Shown here: positions 44,357-53,478 of the stretch, in pieces | Position numbering within the stretch: position 1 is the stretch's first letter | Layout: each line of letters starts with the position of its first letter | Assembly (NCBI RefSeq): GCF_019599145.1 | Contig: NZ_CP080647.1 | Coordinates: 558,001-622,000 of the forward strand | Length of the DNA stretch: 64,000 nt | Direction of reading: 5' to 3' | Origin: Streptomyces akebiae | GTDB taxonomy: Bacteria; Actinomycetota; Actinomycetes; Streptomycetales; Streptomycetaceae | Notes under the pieces: generated by a model | The model's input: the letters and a program-made list of their open reading frames with translations, nothing else | Told to the model about the DNA's origin: nothing | The model's database searches: none | Translations under genes and position numbers: made by a program

Positions 44357-45345
44357 CCGCCGTGACCGCCGCCGAGCGCGTCGTCCCCGGCCCGCGCGCA
44401 CTGGCCGCGCACGGGCTCTCCACGGTGCGACGCCATCCGCTGATCGTCGTCCTCACCCTGCTGGTGCTGGGGTTCCAGCTGTCCACCGGCAGCTTCCTCG
44501 ACGCCGGGAACCTGCGCGGGATCGCCACCGACGCGGCGGCCCTCGCCATCGTCGCCGTGCCCCTGGCCCTGTTGATCATCAGTGGCTACCTGGATCTGTC
44601 GGTGGGCTCGACGCTGGCGCTGGGCGCCCTGACGGCGGGCTGGCTCGCCGGGGAGCAGGCCCAGTCCCCCGTGGTCGCCGTCCTCGGGGCGCTGGCCGTC
44701 GGCGCGGCGGTCGGGGCCGTGAACGGAGTGCTCTGCTGCTATCTGGGGCTGTCGCCGTTCATCGTGACGCTGGGCATGCTGGCGGCGGTGCGCGGCCTGG
44801 CACAGCAGCTCTTCCCGCTGCCGCTGAGCGGCTTCGGCGACGGCTTCGCGTGGCTGGGCGGGGCACGGATCGCCGGGATCGCGGCCCCCGTGGTCATCGC
44901 CGCCGTCGTCCTGGTCGCCGGGGCGCTGTTCCTGGCGTACACGCCCACCGGACGCCATGTGTTCGCGATCGGGGTCAACCGGGAGGCCGCGTATCTCTCC
45001 GGCATCGATGTCCGCCGTACGCCGTTCGCGCTGTTCGTGGTCACCGGTACGGCCGCCGCGCTGGCCGGGGCGATCAAGGCGTCCGTGCTGGACAGCGTGG
45101 TCGCGGGCACCTCGGGCGCGGGTTTCGAGCTGACGGTGCTCACGGCCGTGCTGCTGGGCGGGGTCGCCCTGAGCGGCGGCTCCGGTTCGGTTCTCGGGGT
45201 GCTGCTCGGCGTGCTGTTCCTGGGTTGCCTGCAGAACGGGCTGACACTGCTGAGCGTGCCGACGTTCTGGCAGCAGATGGCGCAGGGCGTGGCGCTGGTG
45301 GCGGGCGCGGCGCTCGCCTTCTTCGGCCCGCGCGCGGCCCGGTGA
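44353..45345 (+). CDS. ribose-type ABC importer permease
   Basis: 330 residues with about 9 hydrophobic helices. Family motifs are ISGYLDLSVGSTLALGALTAG near helix 3 and LTAVLLGGVALSGGSGSVLGVLLG near the C-terminus, with the ATPase-contact loop at GVNREAAYLSGID. It is translationally coupled to the ATPase gene. Only one permease is encoded, so it should work as a homodimer. Confidence 0.93.
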   Translation: MTAVTAAERVVPGPRALAAHGLSTVRRHPLIVVLTLLVLGFQLSTGSFLDAGNLRGIATDAAALAIVAVPLALLIISGYLDLSVGSTLALGALTAGWLAGEQAQSPVVAVLGALAVGAAVGAVNGVLCCYLGLSPFIVTLGMLAAVRGLAQQLFPLPLSGFGDGFAWLGGARIAGIAAPVVIAAVVLVAGALFLAYTPTGRHVFAIGVNREAAYLSGIDVRRTPFALFVVTGTAAALAGAIKASVLDSVVAGTSGAGFELTVLTAVLLGGVALSGGSGSVLGVLLGVLFLGCLQNGLTLLSVPTFWQQMAQGVALVAGAALAFFGPRAAR

Positions 45346-45403
45346 CCGTCACCCCGGGGCCTTCCCGTACTCCCTCGCATGCAGACACCCCAGAGAGGTC
45401 CTC

Positions 45404-47101
45404 GTGAGCGACACTTCCCCCACCCTGGTCCTGACCGGCGGTCAGGTCATCACCGTCGACGCCGGCTTCTCGGTCGCCGAGGGTGTGGCCGTGCGCGGTC
45501 GGGAGATCGTCGCGGTCGGTACGGACGCCGAGATGCGCGCCCTGGCCGGGCCGACGACACGGATCGTGGAGCTGGCCGGGCGTACCGTGCTGCCGGGCAT
45601 CAACGACTCGCATCTGCACGGCGCCGCGTACGGCCTGTCCAAGCCTCCGTTCGCCCTGGACGTCGGCCACCCGGCGGTGGGGTCGATCGCCGACATCGCG
45701 GGGGTGGTGGGCGCGGCGGCGCGGGCCGCCGCGCCCGGCGAGTGGATCGTCGGCCTGGGCTGGGACCCGGGCTATCTCGCCGAGTGCCTCGCCGAGCCGG
45801 GGCGACTCCCGCACCGCGCCGACCTGGACGCGGTGGCGCCCGGCCACCCCGTCTGTCTGACCGACTTCTCCCAGCACATGGTGTGGGCGAACAGCGAGGC
45901 CCTGCGCCGCTGCGGGATCGACGCCGACACCGTGGCACCCGACGGCGGGGTCGTCGACCGCGACCCCGACGGCCGGCCCACCGGCATCCTGCGCGAGGCG
46001 GCCGGCGTCCTCCTCCAGGCCGCCCTGCCCTCCCCCACGGTCGCCCAGCGCCGCCAGGCCATCCGCAACGTCGTCGCCGAGCTCCACTCGCGCGGCATCA
46101 CCAGCTACACCGAGCCGGGTCTCGGCCCCGGCGGCGCCGAGACCCTGTTCGGCGGGCTGAGCACCGACAACTGGACGGCGTACGCGGACCTGGCGGCGGT
46201 CGGCTCCCTGCACGCCCGGGTCAGCGTCCTCCTGCTGCCCGCGCCCATGGGCGGCTCCGCCGACGACGTCCGCAAGGGTCTGGCCGAGCTCCACCGCCCG
46301 GAGTCCGCGGACCCCCGGCGGCTGAACGCCATCGGCGTGAAGATCTTCGCCGACGGCGTGCCGCCGAACCGTACGGCCTGGATGAACGAGCCCTACGTCG
46401 GCGGCGGACACGGCTCCCTCTGCGTGCACGGGCGCACGCCCGATCTGCAGGTCGACGAGTTGTTCGACATGATCCGGATCGCGCACGAGGCCGGTTACCA
46501 GCTGGGGGTCCACGTCACCGGCGACCGGGCCATCGATCTCGTGGTGGACGCGTTCACGGCGGCGCAGGAGGCGGTGCCGCGCGCCGACGCCCGGCACTAC
46601 GTCATCCACGGCGACTTCATCGGTGCGGACAGCCTCGCCCGGCTGGCCGCGCACGGCTACGGCGTCAACATGAACCCCGCCATCAAGTGGACGATCTCCG
46701 ATCTGATGGCGGAGGTCGTGGGCACCGAGCGGTCGGCGTACCAGTGGCCCGCGCGCTCCGCCTTCGACGCGGGGGTGGCGGTGTGCGCCAGTTCGGACGC
46801 GCCGATCACCGAGCCCGACTGGCGGCAGGGCGTCGCCGGGATGCTGCTGCGCGAGTCGAAGGCCAGCGGCCGGGTCAGCGGTCCCGAACAGCGGGTGGAG
46901 CTCGCGGAGGCGCTGCGGGCGTACACGATCAACCCGGCGCGGCAGGACTTCGCCGAGGAGTGGAAGGGGTCCGTGGAGGTGGGCAAGGTGGCCGACCTGT
47001 GCGTACTGGACCGGCCGCTGCTCGGTCTCGACCCCCACGAGATCACCGGCGTCGAGGTCGACATGACGGTGTTCGACGGCGGGGTCGTCTTCGAGCGCTG
47101 A
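45404..47101 (+). CDS. amidohydrolase family 3 protein (YtcJ/NfdA-like)
   Basis: 565 residues from the GTG at 45404, with AGAGAGG upstream. The amidohydrolase opening VLTGGQVITVDAGFSVAEG leads to metal motif PGINDSHLHG (H-x-H). Later ligands include His in LGVHVTGDRA and YVIHGDF, and the Asp of CASSDAPI. YtcJ/NfdA relatives hydrolyse N-substituted amides and formamides. No signal peptide: it acts in the cytosol on what the importer brings in. This suggests that the importer substrate is an N-acylated or amide-linked compound rather than plain ribose (inference). Confidence 0.88.
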   Translation: MSDTSPTLVLTGGQVITVDAGFSVAEGVAVRGREIVAVGTDAEMRALAGPTTRIVELAGRTVLPGINDSHLHGAAYGLSKPPFALDVGHPAVGSIADIAGVVGAAARAAAPGEWIVGLGWDPGYLAECLAEPGRLPHRADLDAVAPGHPVCLTDFSQHMVWANSEALRRCGIDADTVAPDGGVVDRDPDGRPTGILREAAGVLLQAALPSPTVAQRRQAIRNVVAELHSRGITSYTEPGLGPGGAETLFGGLSTDNWTAYADLAAVGSLHARVSVLLLPAPMGGSADDVRKGLAELHRPESADPRRLNAIGVKIFADGVPPNRTAWMNEPYVGGGHGSLCVHGRTPDLQVDELFDMIRIAHEAGYQLGVHVTGDRAIDLVVDAFTAAQEAVPRADARHYVIHGDFIGADSLARLAAHGYGVNMNPAIKWTISDLMAEVVGTERSAYQWPARSAFDAGVAVCASSDAPITEPDWRQGVAGMLLRESKASGRVSGPEQRVELAEALRAYTINPARQDFAEEWKGSVEVGKVADLCVLDRPLLGLDPHEITGVEVDMTVFDGGVVFER

Positions 47102-47107
47102 GCGGGC

Positions 47108-47153
47108 ACACGACGCGGCCGGCGCCTGGATCCAGGCGCCGGCCGCGTCGTGT
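47108..47153. terminator. 46-bp perfect palindrome, bidirectional terminator
   Basis: The two 23-bp halves (47108-47130, 47131-47153) are exact reverse complements with no spacer; the centre is CCTGGATCCAGG. It sits between the convergent amidohydrolase and LLM genes, 7 and 24 bp from their stops. Confidence 0.9.
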
Positions 47154-47176
47154 CGTGCCGTCGGTCATGCGGCGGG

Positions 47177-48118
47177 TCAGCCGGTCAGTGCCGTCACCCG
47201 CCGGATGACCTCCTTGCAGAAGGCGCCGACCCCGTCGGGGTCGTCGATGAACTGGTTGGGCTTGACGCAGAAGGTCGTGAAACCCTGCTCCAGCTGCTCG
47301 GGGATCGAGGCGAGGGCCGCCCCGAGGTCCGCCGGGGAGTGGTCGTCGGGGAAGACCGCCTGGGTGCCGCCGATCATCTCCAGTTCGGCGGCGTCCCGTC
47401 CGGCGGCGGTCATGGCCTCGTCGAGCGCCTTGAGGTCGTCCGGGGTCGGGCGCCCGAGGGGGTGGAAGCCGTGGCCGTGGCGGACCAGCCGGCGCAGCAC
47501 GGGGCCGTGCAGGCGCTGCCCGCCGAACCACAGCCTCGGCCCCTCGGGGCGGTACGCCTTGGGCTCGAAGTAGACGTCCCGGAACGGGTAGTGCTCGCTG
47601 TCGTGGGAGATCGGTGACGGCCCCCAGGCCTTGGCCCAGACCTCCAGGTGCTCGTCGAGCAACCGGCCCCGTCTGCCGAAGGGCACCCCGAGCGCGTCGT
47701 ATTCGTCCCTGCTCCAGCTGACGGTGGGCTGCACCAGCAGCCGTCCTTCGCTGAGCAGGTCGAGGGTGCCGAGTTCCCTGGCCATCAGCAGGGGGTGGCG
47801 CAGTGGGGCGAGGACGGCCGCGGCGGCCAGGCGCAGGCGTTCGGTGACGGAGGCGATGGAGGCGAGCAGGAGAAGGGAGTGGGGCCAGGGGGTGTACGGG
47901 TCCTGATTGCCGGGGAGGGCGTAGTCGCGAGGATTGCCCATGACGCCGTCGGCGGCGGCGTCGGGGCCGAGCACGATGTGTTCGCTGACCATGACGGAGT
48001 CGAAGCCGGCGTCCTCGGCCTCGCGGGCCCACCGTACGGCGGCGGGCAGGTCGGCCCGGCCGCCGGTGAGGGTCCAGTTCTCGCTGAGGACCAGCAGCAT
48101 GCGGGGGGTGGTGCTCAT
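47177..48118 (-). CDS. LLM class flavin-dependent oxidoreductase
   Basis: 313 residues from the ATG at 48118, with GGAGGAGAGGG upstream. Luciferase-like monooxygenase pattern: WAREAEDAGFDSVMVSEHIVLG, TERLRLAAAAVLAPLRHPLLMARELGTLDLL, RLLVQPTVSWSRDEYDALG, and WFGGQRLHGPVLRRL for cofactor binding. The family uses FMN or F420; the VSEHIV region is compatible with the F420 branch, but this is not certain. It is divergent from a MarR regulator, which probably controls it. Confidence 0.88.
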   Translation of the reverse strand: MSTTPRMLLVLSENWTLTGGRADLPAAVRWAREAEDAGFDSVMVSEHIVLGPDAAADGVMGNPRDYALPGNQDPYTPWPHSLLLLASIASVTERLRLAAAAVLAPLRHPLLMARELGTLDLLSEGRLLVQPTVSWSRDEYDALGVPFGRRGRLLDEHLEVWAKAWGPSPISHDSEHYPFRDVYFEPKAYRPEGPRLWFGGQRLHGPVLRRLVRHGHGFHPLGRPTPDDLKALDEAMTAAGRDAAELEMIGGTQAVFPDDHSPADLGAALASIPEQLEQGFTTFCVKPNQFIDDPDGVGAFCKEVIRRVTALTG

Positions 48119-48268
48119 GGTGGATTCCCTCTCCTCCGTACAATTTGATCCCGAATGACCGAACGACCGTACGACCGAACTATCGAATGTCCGCACGAAC
48201 GACGGACCCGGACCGGGGGTGGCCGCAGTGGGCCCTCCATGTCCGGCCGTGACACCGAAGGAGCACCC

Positions 48269-48841
48269 GTGCCCGGCCAGCGATCCATCACCGAAGCCGA
48301 GAAGCTCGCCGCGGCGAAGCTCGGGGACTTCCCGATCCGCCGGGACCAGATGGCGGCGGTGGCGAACATCTACCGGGCCGCCTCGGCGGTGCGGCAGCAC
48401 CTGGAGAACTCCGTGCTGCGCGGTTCCGATCTGACCTGGACGGCCTTCGTGGTGCTCTGGGTGGTGTGGGTGTGGGGCGAGTCCGAGACCCGGCACGTGG
48501 CCGAGGAGGCGGGCATCTCCAAGGGCACGCTCACGGGTGTGGCCCGGACGCTGGAGTCGCGCGGGCTGGTGCGGCGGGCGGACCACCCGACGGACGGCCG
48601 GCTGGTACTGCTGGCCCTCACCGAGAAGGGCGAGGAGCTGATGCGGCGGGTGTTCCCGGCGTTCAACGAGGAGGAGGCCTTCGTCACCGGGCAGCTCAGC
48701 GACGCGGAGTGCCGGAGCCTCGCGGAGGGGCTGCGCAGTGTCGTGCTCCAGGTCGAGGAACACGGCGAGGAGCGCCGCCGCACCCTGCTGAACGGCGCCG
48801 AGCCCGCGCCCCGGCGCAGTGGCCGCCGCCCGAAGGCGTGA
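48269..48841 (+). CDS. MarR family transcriptional regulator
   Basis: 190 residues. The GTG at 48269 has GAAGGAG at 5 bp and is preferred to upstream in-frame starts, whose translation is Arg-rich. Winged-helix MarR core: WTAFVVLWVVWVWGESETRHVAEEAG, SKGTLTGVARTLESRGLVRRADHPTDGRLVLLALT. The intergenic region with the LLM gene carries tandem CGGTC words and a TACAATTTGATC stretch that may be its operator. Confidence 0.88.
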   Translation: MPGQRSITEAEKLAAAKLGDFPIRRDQMAAVANIYRAASAVRQHLENSVLRGSDLTWTAFVVLWVVWVWGESETRHVAEEAGISKGTLTGVARTLESRGLVRRADHPTDGRLVLLALTEKGEELMRRVFPAFNEEEAFVTGQLSDAECRSLAEGLRSVVLQVEEHGEERRRTLLNGAEPAPRRSGRRPKA

Positions 48842-49101
48842 CGGCTCCACGCTCGACACACCTCTTCGTCCACCCTGGACCTTCCTTATCGTTTGGATTC
48901 AAACAAGATAGGTGGATGTTGAATTCACGGTCAAGGGCCAACGGCTGACCGGCCGCGCGCGCTGCCGGTCATGCTCCTAATTCGCTTGCGGGGGCGGAGC
49001 ACCGGGCCCGACGATCTGCCCATGCTCATCCATCACGCCTCCCCGACGCCGTCCCTCGCCACCGCCTCGTCGGTGCGGGGGCAGCAGCAGTCGGGCCGAC
49101 C
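48842..49101. other. 260-bp intergenic region with AT-rich inverted repeat
   Basis: No gene seen. GTTTG-GATT-CAAAC at 48891-48904 is flanked by TATC and GATA words that extend the dyad imperfectly. This AT-rich island stands out from its surroundings and may be the MarR-gene terminator or the LysE-gene operator. Confidence 0.4.
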
Positions 49102-49746
49102 GTGGGAGCCGACACCGCCCCGGTCGTGACGGCCGCGCTCGTCACGGGGCTCCTCGTCGGCTATGGCATCGCCATCCCCGTCGGAGCCGTCGCGACCTAC
49201 CTCGTCTCCCTCACCGCCCGCACGTCCCTGCGGACCGGAGCGTGCGCCGCACTCGGCGTCGCGACGGCCGACGGACTGTACGCCCTGCTCGCCGCCCTCG
49301 GCGGTACGGCCCTCGCACACGCCCTGCAACCGGTGCTGACCCCCCTGCGCTGGGCCTCCGCCCTGGTCCTCCTCGCGCTGGCGGCACGCGGCGCGGTCGG
49401 GGCCGTACGCCAGTACCGCGCCCGGCGCCTCCCCACCCGCGCGCAGCGGGACCCGGTCGGCCCGGCGCGTGCCTACGTCGCCCTTCTGGGGATCACCCTG
49501 CTGAACCCCACCACGGTGGTCTACTTCGCCGCGCTCGTGCTCGGCAGCCGCGCCGCCGACGCCGTGAGCCCCCTGGAGCAGGCCGTGTTCGTCCTCGCCG
49601 CGTTCCTCGCCTCGGCGAGCTGGCAACTGCTGCTCGCCGGCGGCGGCGCCCTGCTGGGCCGCGCGCTGACCGGGCACCGGGGACGGCTGGTCACCGGCCT
49701 CGTGTCGAGTGCCGTGATCGCGGGACTGGCGGTGCTGATGCCGTAG
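49102..49746 (+). CDS. LysE family amino-acid/small-molecule exporter
   Basis: 214 residues with about six hydrophobic helices. The LysE/RhtB pattern is clear: LLVGYGIAIPVGAVATYLVSLTAR near the N-terminus (the family usually has G-x-x-x-x-P-G-P), SLRTGACAALGVATADGLYALLA, and LGITLLNPTTVVYFAALVLG in helix 4. It exports basic or neutral amino acids or related metabolites. The GTG start lacks a good ribosome site and is the least certain part. Confidence 0.85.
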   Translation: MGADTAPVVTAALVTGLLVGYGIAIPVGAVATYLVSLTARTSLRTGACAALGVATADGLYALLAALGGTALAHALQPVLTPLRWASALVLLALAARGAVGAVRQYRARRLPTRAQRDPVGPARAYVALLGITLLNPTTVVYFAALVLGSRAADAVSPLEQAVFVLAAFLASASWQLLLAGGGALLGRALTGHRGRLVTGLVSSAVIAGLAVLMP

Positions 49747-49899
49747 CGGGCGCATCCGCTCGCCAAGCTCCGCCAGTGCGGCCGCTGCCTGGTCGGCACA
49801 AGTCCCGCGCCGGCGTGGCCCGATGAGGATTATTGCGCGAGGGGCCGGGTGTTGAATACGAGGAACAAGTCTGTACGCGACAGCAAAGGGACGGTTGTC

Positions 49900-50346
49900 A
49901 TGCCTCTTGAGGGCGAGTACGTGCCCAGCCCCACCCAGTGGGTGCGCGAGCAGGTCGAGTTGTACGAGAGCTCCGGCGGCACGCAGGGGACGACGCTGCT
50001 GGACACCGGTCTGCCGGTCATCGTGCTCACGACGCGCGGCGCGAAGAGCGGGAAGATCCGCAAGACCCCGCTGATGCGGGTGGAGCACGAGGGTCGGTAC
50101 GCGGTCGTGGCCTCGCTGGGCGGCGCGCCCAAGCACCCGGTCTGGTACCACAACATCAAGTCCGACCCGCTGGTGGAGCTCCAGGACGGGCCCGTCCGGC
50201 AGGACATGACCGCGCGTGAGGTCACCGGGGACGAGAAGGCCGAGTGGTGGGACCGGGCGGTCGCCGCGTATCCGACGTACGAGGACTACCAGAAGAAGAC
50301 GGACCGGGAGATCCCCGTCTTCGTGCTGGAGCCGGTGGACGGGTGA
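49900..50346 (+). CDS. F420-dependent nitroreductase-like protein (Ddn family)
   Basis: 148 residues from the ATG at 49900, with AAAGGGA upstream. Matches the nitroreductase/deazaflavin-dependent family: [42 protein letters not shown] (cofactor phosphate-binding Arg/Lys), [52 protein letters not shown]. The family reduces quinones and other acceptors with reduced F420. A hairpin follows its stop. Confidence 0.92.
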   Translation: MPLEGEYVPSPTQWVREQVELYESSGGTQGTTLLDTGLPVIVLTTRGAKSGKIRKTPLMRVEHEGRYAVVASLGGAPKHPVWYHNIKSDPLVELQDGPVRQDMTAREVTGDEKAEWWDRAVAAYPTYEDYQKKTDREIPVFVLEPVDG

Positions 50347-50350
50347 CCGT

Positions 50351-50369
50351 TCCCCGGCCGGGCCGGGGA
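50351..50369. terminator. hairpin after the nitroreductase gene
   Basis: TCCCCGGCC and GGCCGGGGA (9-1-9), 5 bp beyond the stop. A further GC hairpin (CCCCGCCGCG/CGCGGCGGGG) overlaps the 3' end of the convergent CDF gene. Confidence 0.55.
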
Positions 50370-50444
50370 CGCGGGCGCGGGGAAGCCGGAGAAAAAACCT
50401 TCGTTTCGTCGCGCATGGTCCCCGGCTCGCCGGGCACCCGAGTC

Positions 50445-51485
50445 TCAGGCCCCGCCGCGTTCCCCCGTCGCGGCGGGGCTTTCCGCTGCCCGCTCCCCCG
50501 GCCCCGTCTTCTCCGTCACGTCGAGGAAGATCTGGTCGGCCTCGGGGACGACGTGGGCGATGGAGCGCTTGATGCGGACGGCGACCAGCTCGACCTCCTC
50601 GCTGTCGAGGCCGGGCACGAGGTCCACGCGCGCGGCCACCAGGGTCGAGTCCAGGCCGAGTTGCATGGTGAGCAGTGCCTCGACGGTGTCGATCTCGGGC
50701 TGTGCCTCCAGCAGGGAGCGGATCTTCCGGCTGGGTTCGGGGTCGGCGGCGACCCCGATGAGCTGTTCGCGGGCGTCCCGGCCGAGCCAGTAGGCGACGT
50801 ACACGAGCAGGGCCCCGATCGCGAAGGAGGCGGACGCCTCCCAGATCACCTGACCGGTGATCATGTGCAGGGCCATCCCGGCGATCGCGAGGGTCACGCC
50901 GAGGACCGCCGTGCCGTCCTCGGCGACGACCGTGCGCAGCGCCGGGTCCTTCAGCCCGTCGACGCCGCCCTGCCGCCGCACCTGGTGCAGGGCGCGCAGC
51001 AGTGAGGCGCCCTCGGAGAGGAGGGCCACGCCGAGGACGGCGATACCGGCCACGTAGCCGCCGTAGGACTCCGTACTCCCGGCCGTCAGGGCGTGGACGG
51101 CCTGGTAGAAGGAGAAGCAGCCGCCCATCACGAAGATGCCGACGGCGGCCAGCAGGGACCAGAAGAAGCGCTCCTTGCCGTAGCCGAAGGGGTGCCGGGC
51201 GTCGGCGGGGCGGCGGCTGCGGCGCAGCGCGGCGAGAAGGAAGACCTCGTTGAGGCTGTCGGCGACCGAGTGGGCGGCCTCCGACAGGAGGGCGGGCGAG
51301 CCGGCGAGGAGCCCGCCGACGGTCTTGGCCACGGCGATCAGGAGATTGGCGCCCAGGGCGACGAGGACCGTGATCCTGGTCCTGCGGTCGGCCCGTGTCC
51401 CGCCCTGTTCCGGGGTTCCCGGCCCTTCCAGAACCGCCCCGCCCCGCTCGTCCGCCGTCTCGGTGTCTGTTGGTGTCCGGGTCAC
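50445..51485 (-). CDS. cation diffusion facilitator (CDF) family metal transporter
   Basis: 346 residues from the GTG at 51485. Helix 2 carries LLSEAAHSVADSLNEVFLL with the H-x-x-x-D zinc site, and helix 5 is close to HMITGQVIWEASASFAIGALLVYVAYWLG. The mid-loop HPFGYGKERFFWSLLAA is the best family marker. The C-terminal cytosolic domain ends in VVPEADQIFLDVTEK. It exports Zn2+, Co2+ or Mn2+ against protons. The ribosome site is weak, and upstream starts encode Arg/Pro-rich unlikely sequence. Confidence 0.9.
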   Translation of the reverse strand: MTRTPTDTETADERGGAVLEGPGTPEQGGTRADRRTRITVLVALGANLLIAVAKTVGGLLAGSPALLSEAAHSVADSLNEVFLLAALRRSRRPADARHPFGYGKERFFWSLLAAVGIFVMGGCFSFYQAVHALTAGSTESYGGYVAGIAVLGVALLSEGASLLRALHQVRRQGGVDGLKDPALRTVVAEDGTAVLGVTLAIAGMALHMITGQVIWEASASFAIGALLVYVAYWLGRDAREQLIGVAADPEPSRKIRSLLEAQPEIDTVEALLTMQLGLDSTLVAARVDLVPGLDSEEVELVAVRIKRSIAHVVPEADQIFLDVTEKTGPGERAAESPAATGERGGA

Positions 51486-51591
51486 CTTCGCCGCTTGCCC
51501 CGACCGGACGCGCTCACACCGTGGGGGTCGCGGAAATCGGGGAACCCTCATCAGGGCAGACGTATCCGGACGGGCCGGGAGGACGGACGGC

Positions 51592-52608
51592 ATGAGTGTC
51601 GGTGAGGGCAACGAGGCGTACGGGCGGAAGACGTTCAAGAGGTCCAGGAGCCACTTCGCGGACCGGATCACCGCCGACGGCCGCGACGGCTGGCCGGTGG
51701 AGGCGGGCCGCTACCGGCTGGTGGTCAGCCGGGCCTGCCCCTGGGCGAGCCGGGCGGTGATCTCGCGACGGCTGCTGGGCCTGGAGGACACCCTGTCGAT
51801 GGCCGTCGCCGACCCGATCCAGGACGACCGGAGCTGGCGGTTCACGCTGGACCCGGACGGCCGCGACCCGGTGCTCGGCATCCGCTTCCTGAAGGAGGCG
51901 TACGACGCGCGGGAGAACGACTACCCGGGCGGGGTCAGCGTCCCGGCGATCGTGGACGTGCCGAGCGGTCGACTGGTCACCAACGACTACCAGCGGATCA
52001 CCCTCGATCTCGCCACCGAGTGGCGCGACCTGCACCGCGAGGGCGCGCCCGACCTGTATCCGCTAGCCCTGCGCGACGAGATCGACACGGTGATGGCCGA
52101 GGTGTACGAGGACGTCAACAACGGCGTCTACCGGGCGGGCTTCGCCACCGGACAGGAGGAGTACGAGGAGGCCTGCGCCGGGGTGTTCCGGCGGCTGGAG
52201 GCGCTGTCGGCGCGGCTGGCGCGCCGGCGTTATCTCGTCGGTGGGACGATCACCGAGGCGGACATCCGGCTCTTCACCACGCTGGTGCGTTTCGACGCCG
52301 TCTACCACGGTCACTTCAAGTGCAACCGCTGGAAGCTGACGGAGGACCCGGTGCTGTGGGCGTACGCCCGTGATCTCTTCCAGACCCCCGGATTCGGCGA
52401 CACCGTCGACTTCGACCACATCAAGCGGCACTACTACCAGGTGCACACGGGCATCAACCCGACCGCCGTGGTGCCACTCGGGCCCGATCTGGCGGGCTGG
52501 CTCGCCCCCCACGGGCGGGCTGATCTGGGCGGCAGCCCGTTCGGTGACGGCACGCCGCCGGGGCCGGTGCCGGCCGCCGAGGTCGTGGCCCCGCAGGGTC
52601 GTCCCTGA
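51592..52608 (+). CDS. glutathionyl-hydroquinone reductase-like (Xi-class GST fold) protein
   Basis: 338 residues from the ATG at 51592, with GGGAGGA upstream. The catalytic Cys49 is in VSRACPWASR, the C-P-W motif of Xi-class enzymes (YqjG/PcpF-like). Further markers are GGVSVPAIVDVPSGRLVTNDY and the helical domain VYEDVNNGVYRAGFATGQEEYEEA and HFKCNRWKL. They reductively remove thiol adducts from hydroquinones. Streptomyces makes mycothiol instead of glutathione, so the natural adduct probably differs (inference). Confidence 0.9.
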   Translation: MSVGEGNEAYGRKTFKRSRSHFADRITADGRDGWPVEAGRYRLVVSRACPWASRAVISRRLLGLEDTLSMAVADPIQDDRSWRFTLDPDGRDPVLGIRFLKEAYDARENDYPGGVSVPAIVDVPSGRLVTNDYQRITLDLATEWRDLHREGAPDLYPLALRDEIDTVMAEVYEDVNNGVYRAGFATGQEEYEEACAGVFRRLEALSARLARRRYLVGGTITEADIRLFTTLVRFDAVYHGHFKCNRWKLTEDPVLWAYARDLFQTPGFGDTVDFDHIKRHYYQVHTGINPTAVVPLGPDLAGWLAPHGRADLGGSPFGDGTPPGPVPAAEVVAPQGRP

Positions 52609-52643
52609 GGGGACGACATCACGACGCCAAGGAGGAGGAGCAG

Positions 52644-52940
52644 ATGTCCAAGAAGAAGAAGCTGCCCGTCGCCTACAAGCCGATCGGCTTCGCGCTGGGC
52701 TGGGTGAGTGGTGCGGTGGCCTCGGCCGCGTTCCGCAAGACCTGGAAGCTGATCCGGCACGAGGACGACGCGCCCGACGCGCTGGACCGGGACCGCGGCT
52801 GGGGCGAGATCCTGCTGGCCGCTGCCGTCCAGGGCGCGATCTTCGCCGTCGTGCGCAGCGCGGTGGACCGCACGGGCGCCAAGGCCATCGAGCGGTCCAC
52901 CGGGGTGTGGCCGGCCCCCGAGAAGGGAGGCCGGGACTGA
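52644..52940 (+). CDS. DUF4235 family small membrane protein
   Basis: 98 residues with a strong GGAGGAGGAG site. Lys-rich start (MSKKKKLPVAYKPIGFALGWVSG), first hydrophobic stretch, central charged segment (KLIRHEDDAPDALDRDRGWGE) and second hydrophobic stretch (ILLAAAVQGAIFAVVRSAVDR) match the DUF4235 pattern. Function unknown. It follows the GST-like gene by 35 bp and is followed by a terminator, so it is probably the end of that operon. Confidence 0.85.
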   Translation: MSKKKKLPVAYKPIGFALGWVSGAVASAAFRKTWKLIRHEDDAPDALDRDRGWGEILLAAAVQGAIFAVVRSAVDRTGAKAIERSTGVWPAPEKGGRD

Positions 52941-52952
52941 CGTTCGAGGGCT

Positions 52953-53009
52953 GGTCGGGCGGCCCCGCGTGGGCCGCCCGACCGCTTTCTCGGGCCCGCT
53001 TTCTCGGGC
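52953..53009 (+). terminator. terminator after DUF4235 gene, with a 14-bp tandem duplication behind it
   Basis: GGTCGGGCGGCCC/GGGCCGCCCGACC (52953-52983) form a 13-bp stem with a 5-nt loop. Two copies of CCGCTTTCTCGGGC (52982-53009) follow directly, reaching the convergent VOC gene. Confidence 0.8.
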
Positions 53010-53012
53010 CCG

Positions 53013-53405
53013 CTAACCCTGCTTGGGGGCCGTGGGGTGTTCACGGCGCAGGGTGAAGGAGTGGCCGGCCGGGTCGGAGTAGCCGCGCTCCTCGAAGGGT
53101 CCGCTCGCCTCCTTGGTGTCGACGGGACGTCCGCCGAGGGACACGATCAGCCGTTCGGCCTCGTCCAGGTCCTCTACGTAGAAGTCCAGATGGGCCTGGA
53201 GGGAGTTCTCGGGGCGGGGCCAGCTGGGCGGGGTGGCGTTGACGTCCCGGCGGAATGCCATCCGGGCACCGCAGGCGCCCTCGATCTCGACGCGGTTGGC
53301 GGTCGCGTCCGTCTCCTGGGCGTCGAGCAGTTCCTTGTAGAACACCGCGAGCTTCTCCGGCTCGGCGCAGTCCAGCACCACGAGGCCCGCCTGTACCAGT
53401 GCCAT
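53013..53405 (-). CDS. VOC (glyoxalase/bleomycin resistance) family protein
   Basis: 130 residues from the ATG at 53405, with GGAGGAG upstream. Two beta-alpha-beta-beta-beta modules: LVVLDCAEPEKLAVFYKELL and HLDFYVEDLDEAERLIVSLGG, ending YSDPAGHSFTLRRE with the metal-ligand-type PxGH. The family binds metals or small ligands; the role here is unknown. Confidence 0.88.
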   Translation of the reverse strand: MALVQAGLVVLDCAEPEKLAVFYKELLDAQETDATANRVEIEGACGARMAFRRDVNATPPSWPRPENSLQAHLDFYVEDLDEAERLIVSLGGRPVDTKEASGPFEERGYSDPAGHSFTLRREHPTAPKQG

Positions 53406-53478
53406 GTCTCCTCCGTACGGGATCCCGGGCGCGGGGGACGGTCCGCCGCCGCCCATACGCTCCCCGGGTACCCTCCGG

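Noticed and set aside
41444..44401. 985-codon minus-strand open frame
   Set aside because: Antisense of the binding-protein and ATPase genes, which have complete ABC motifs.
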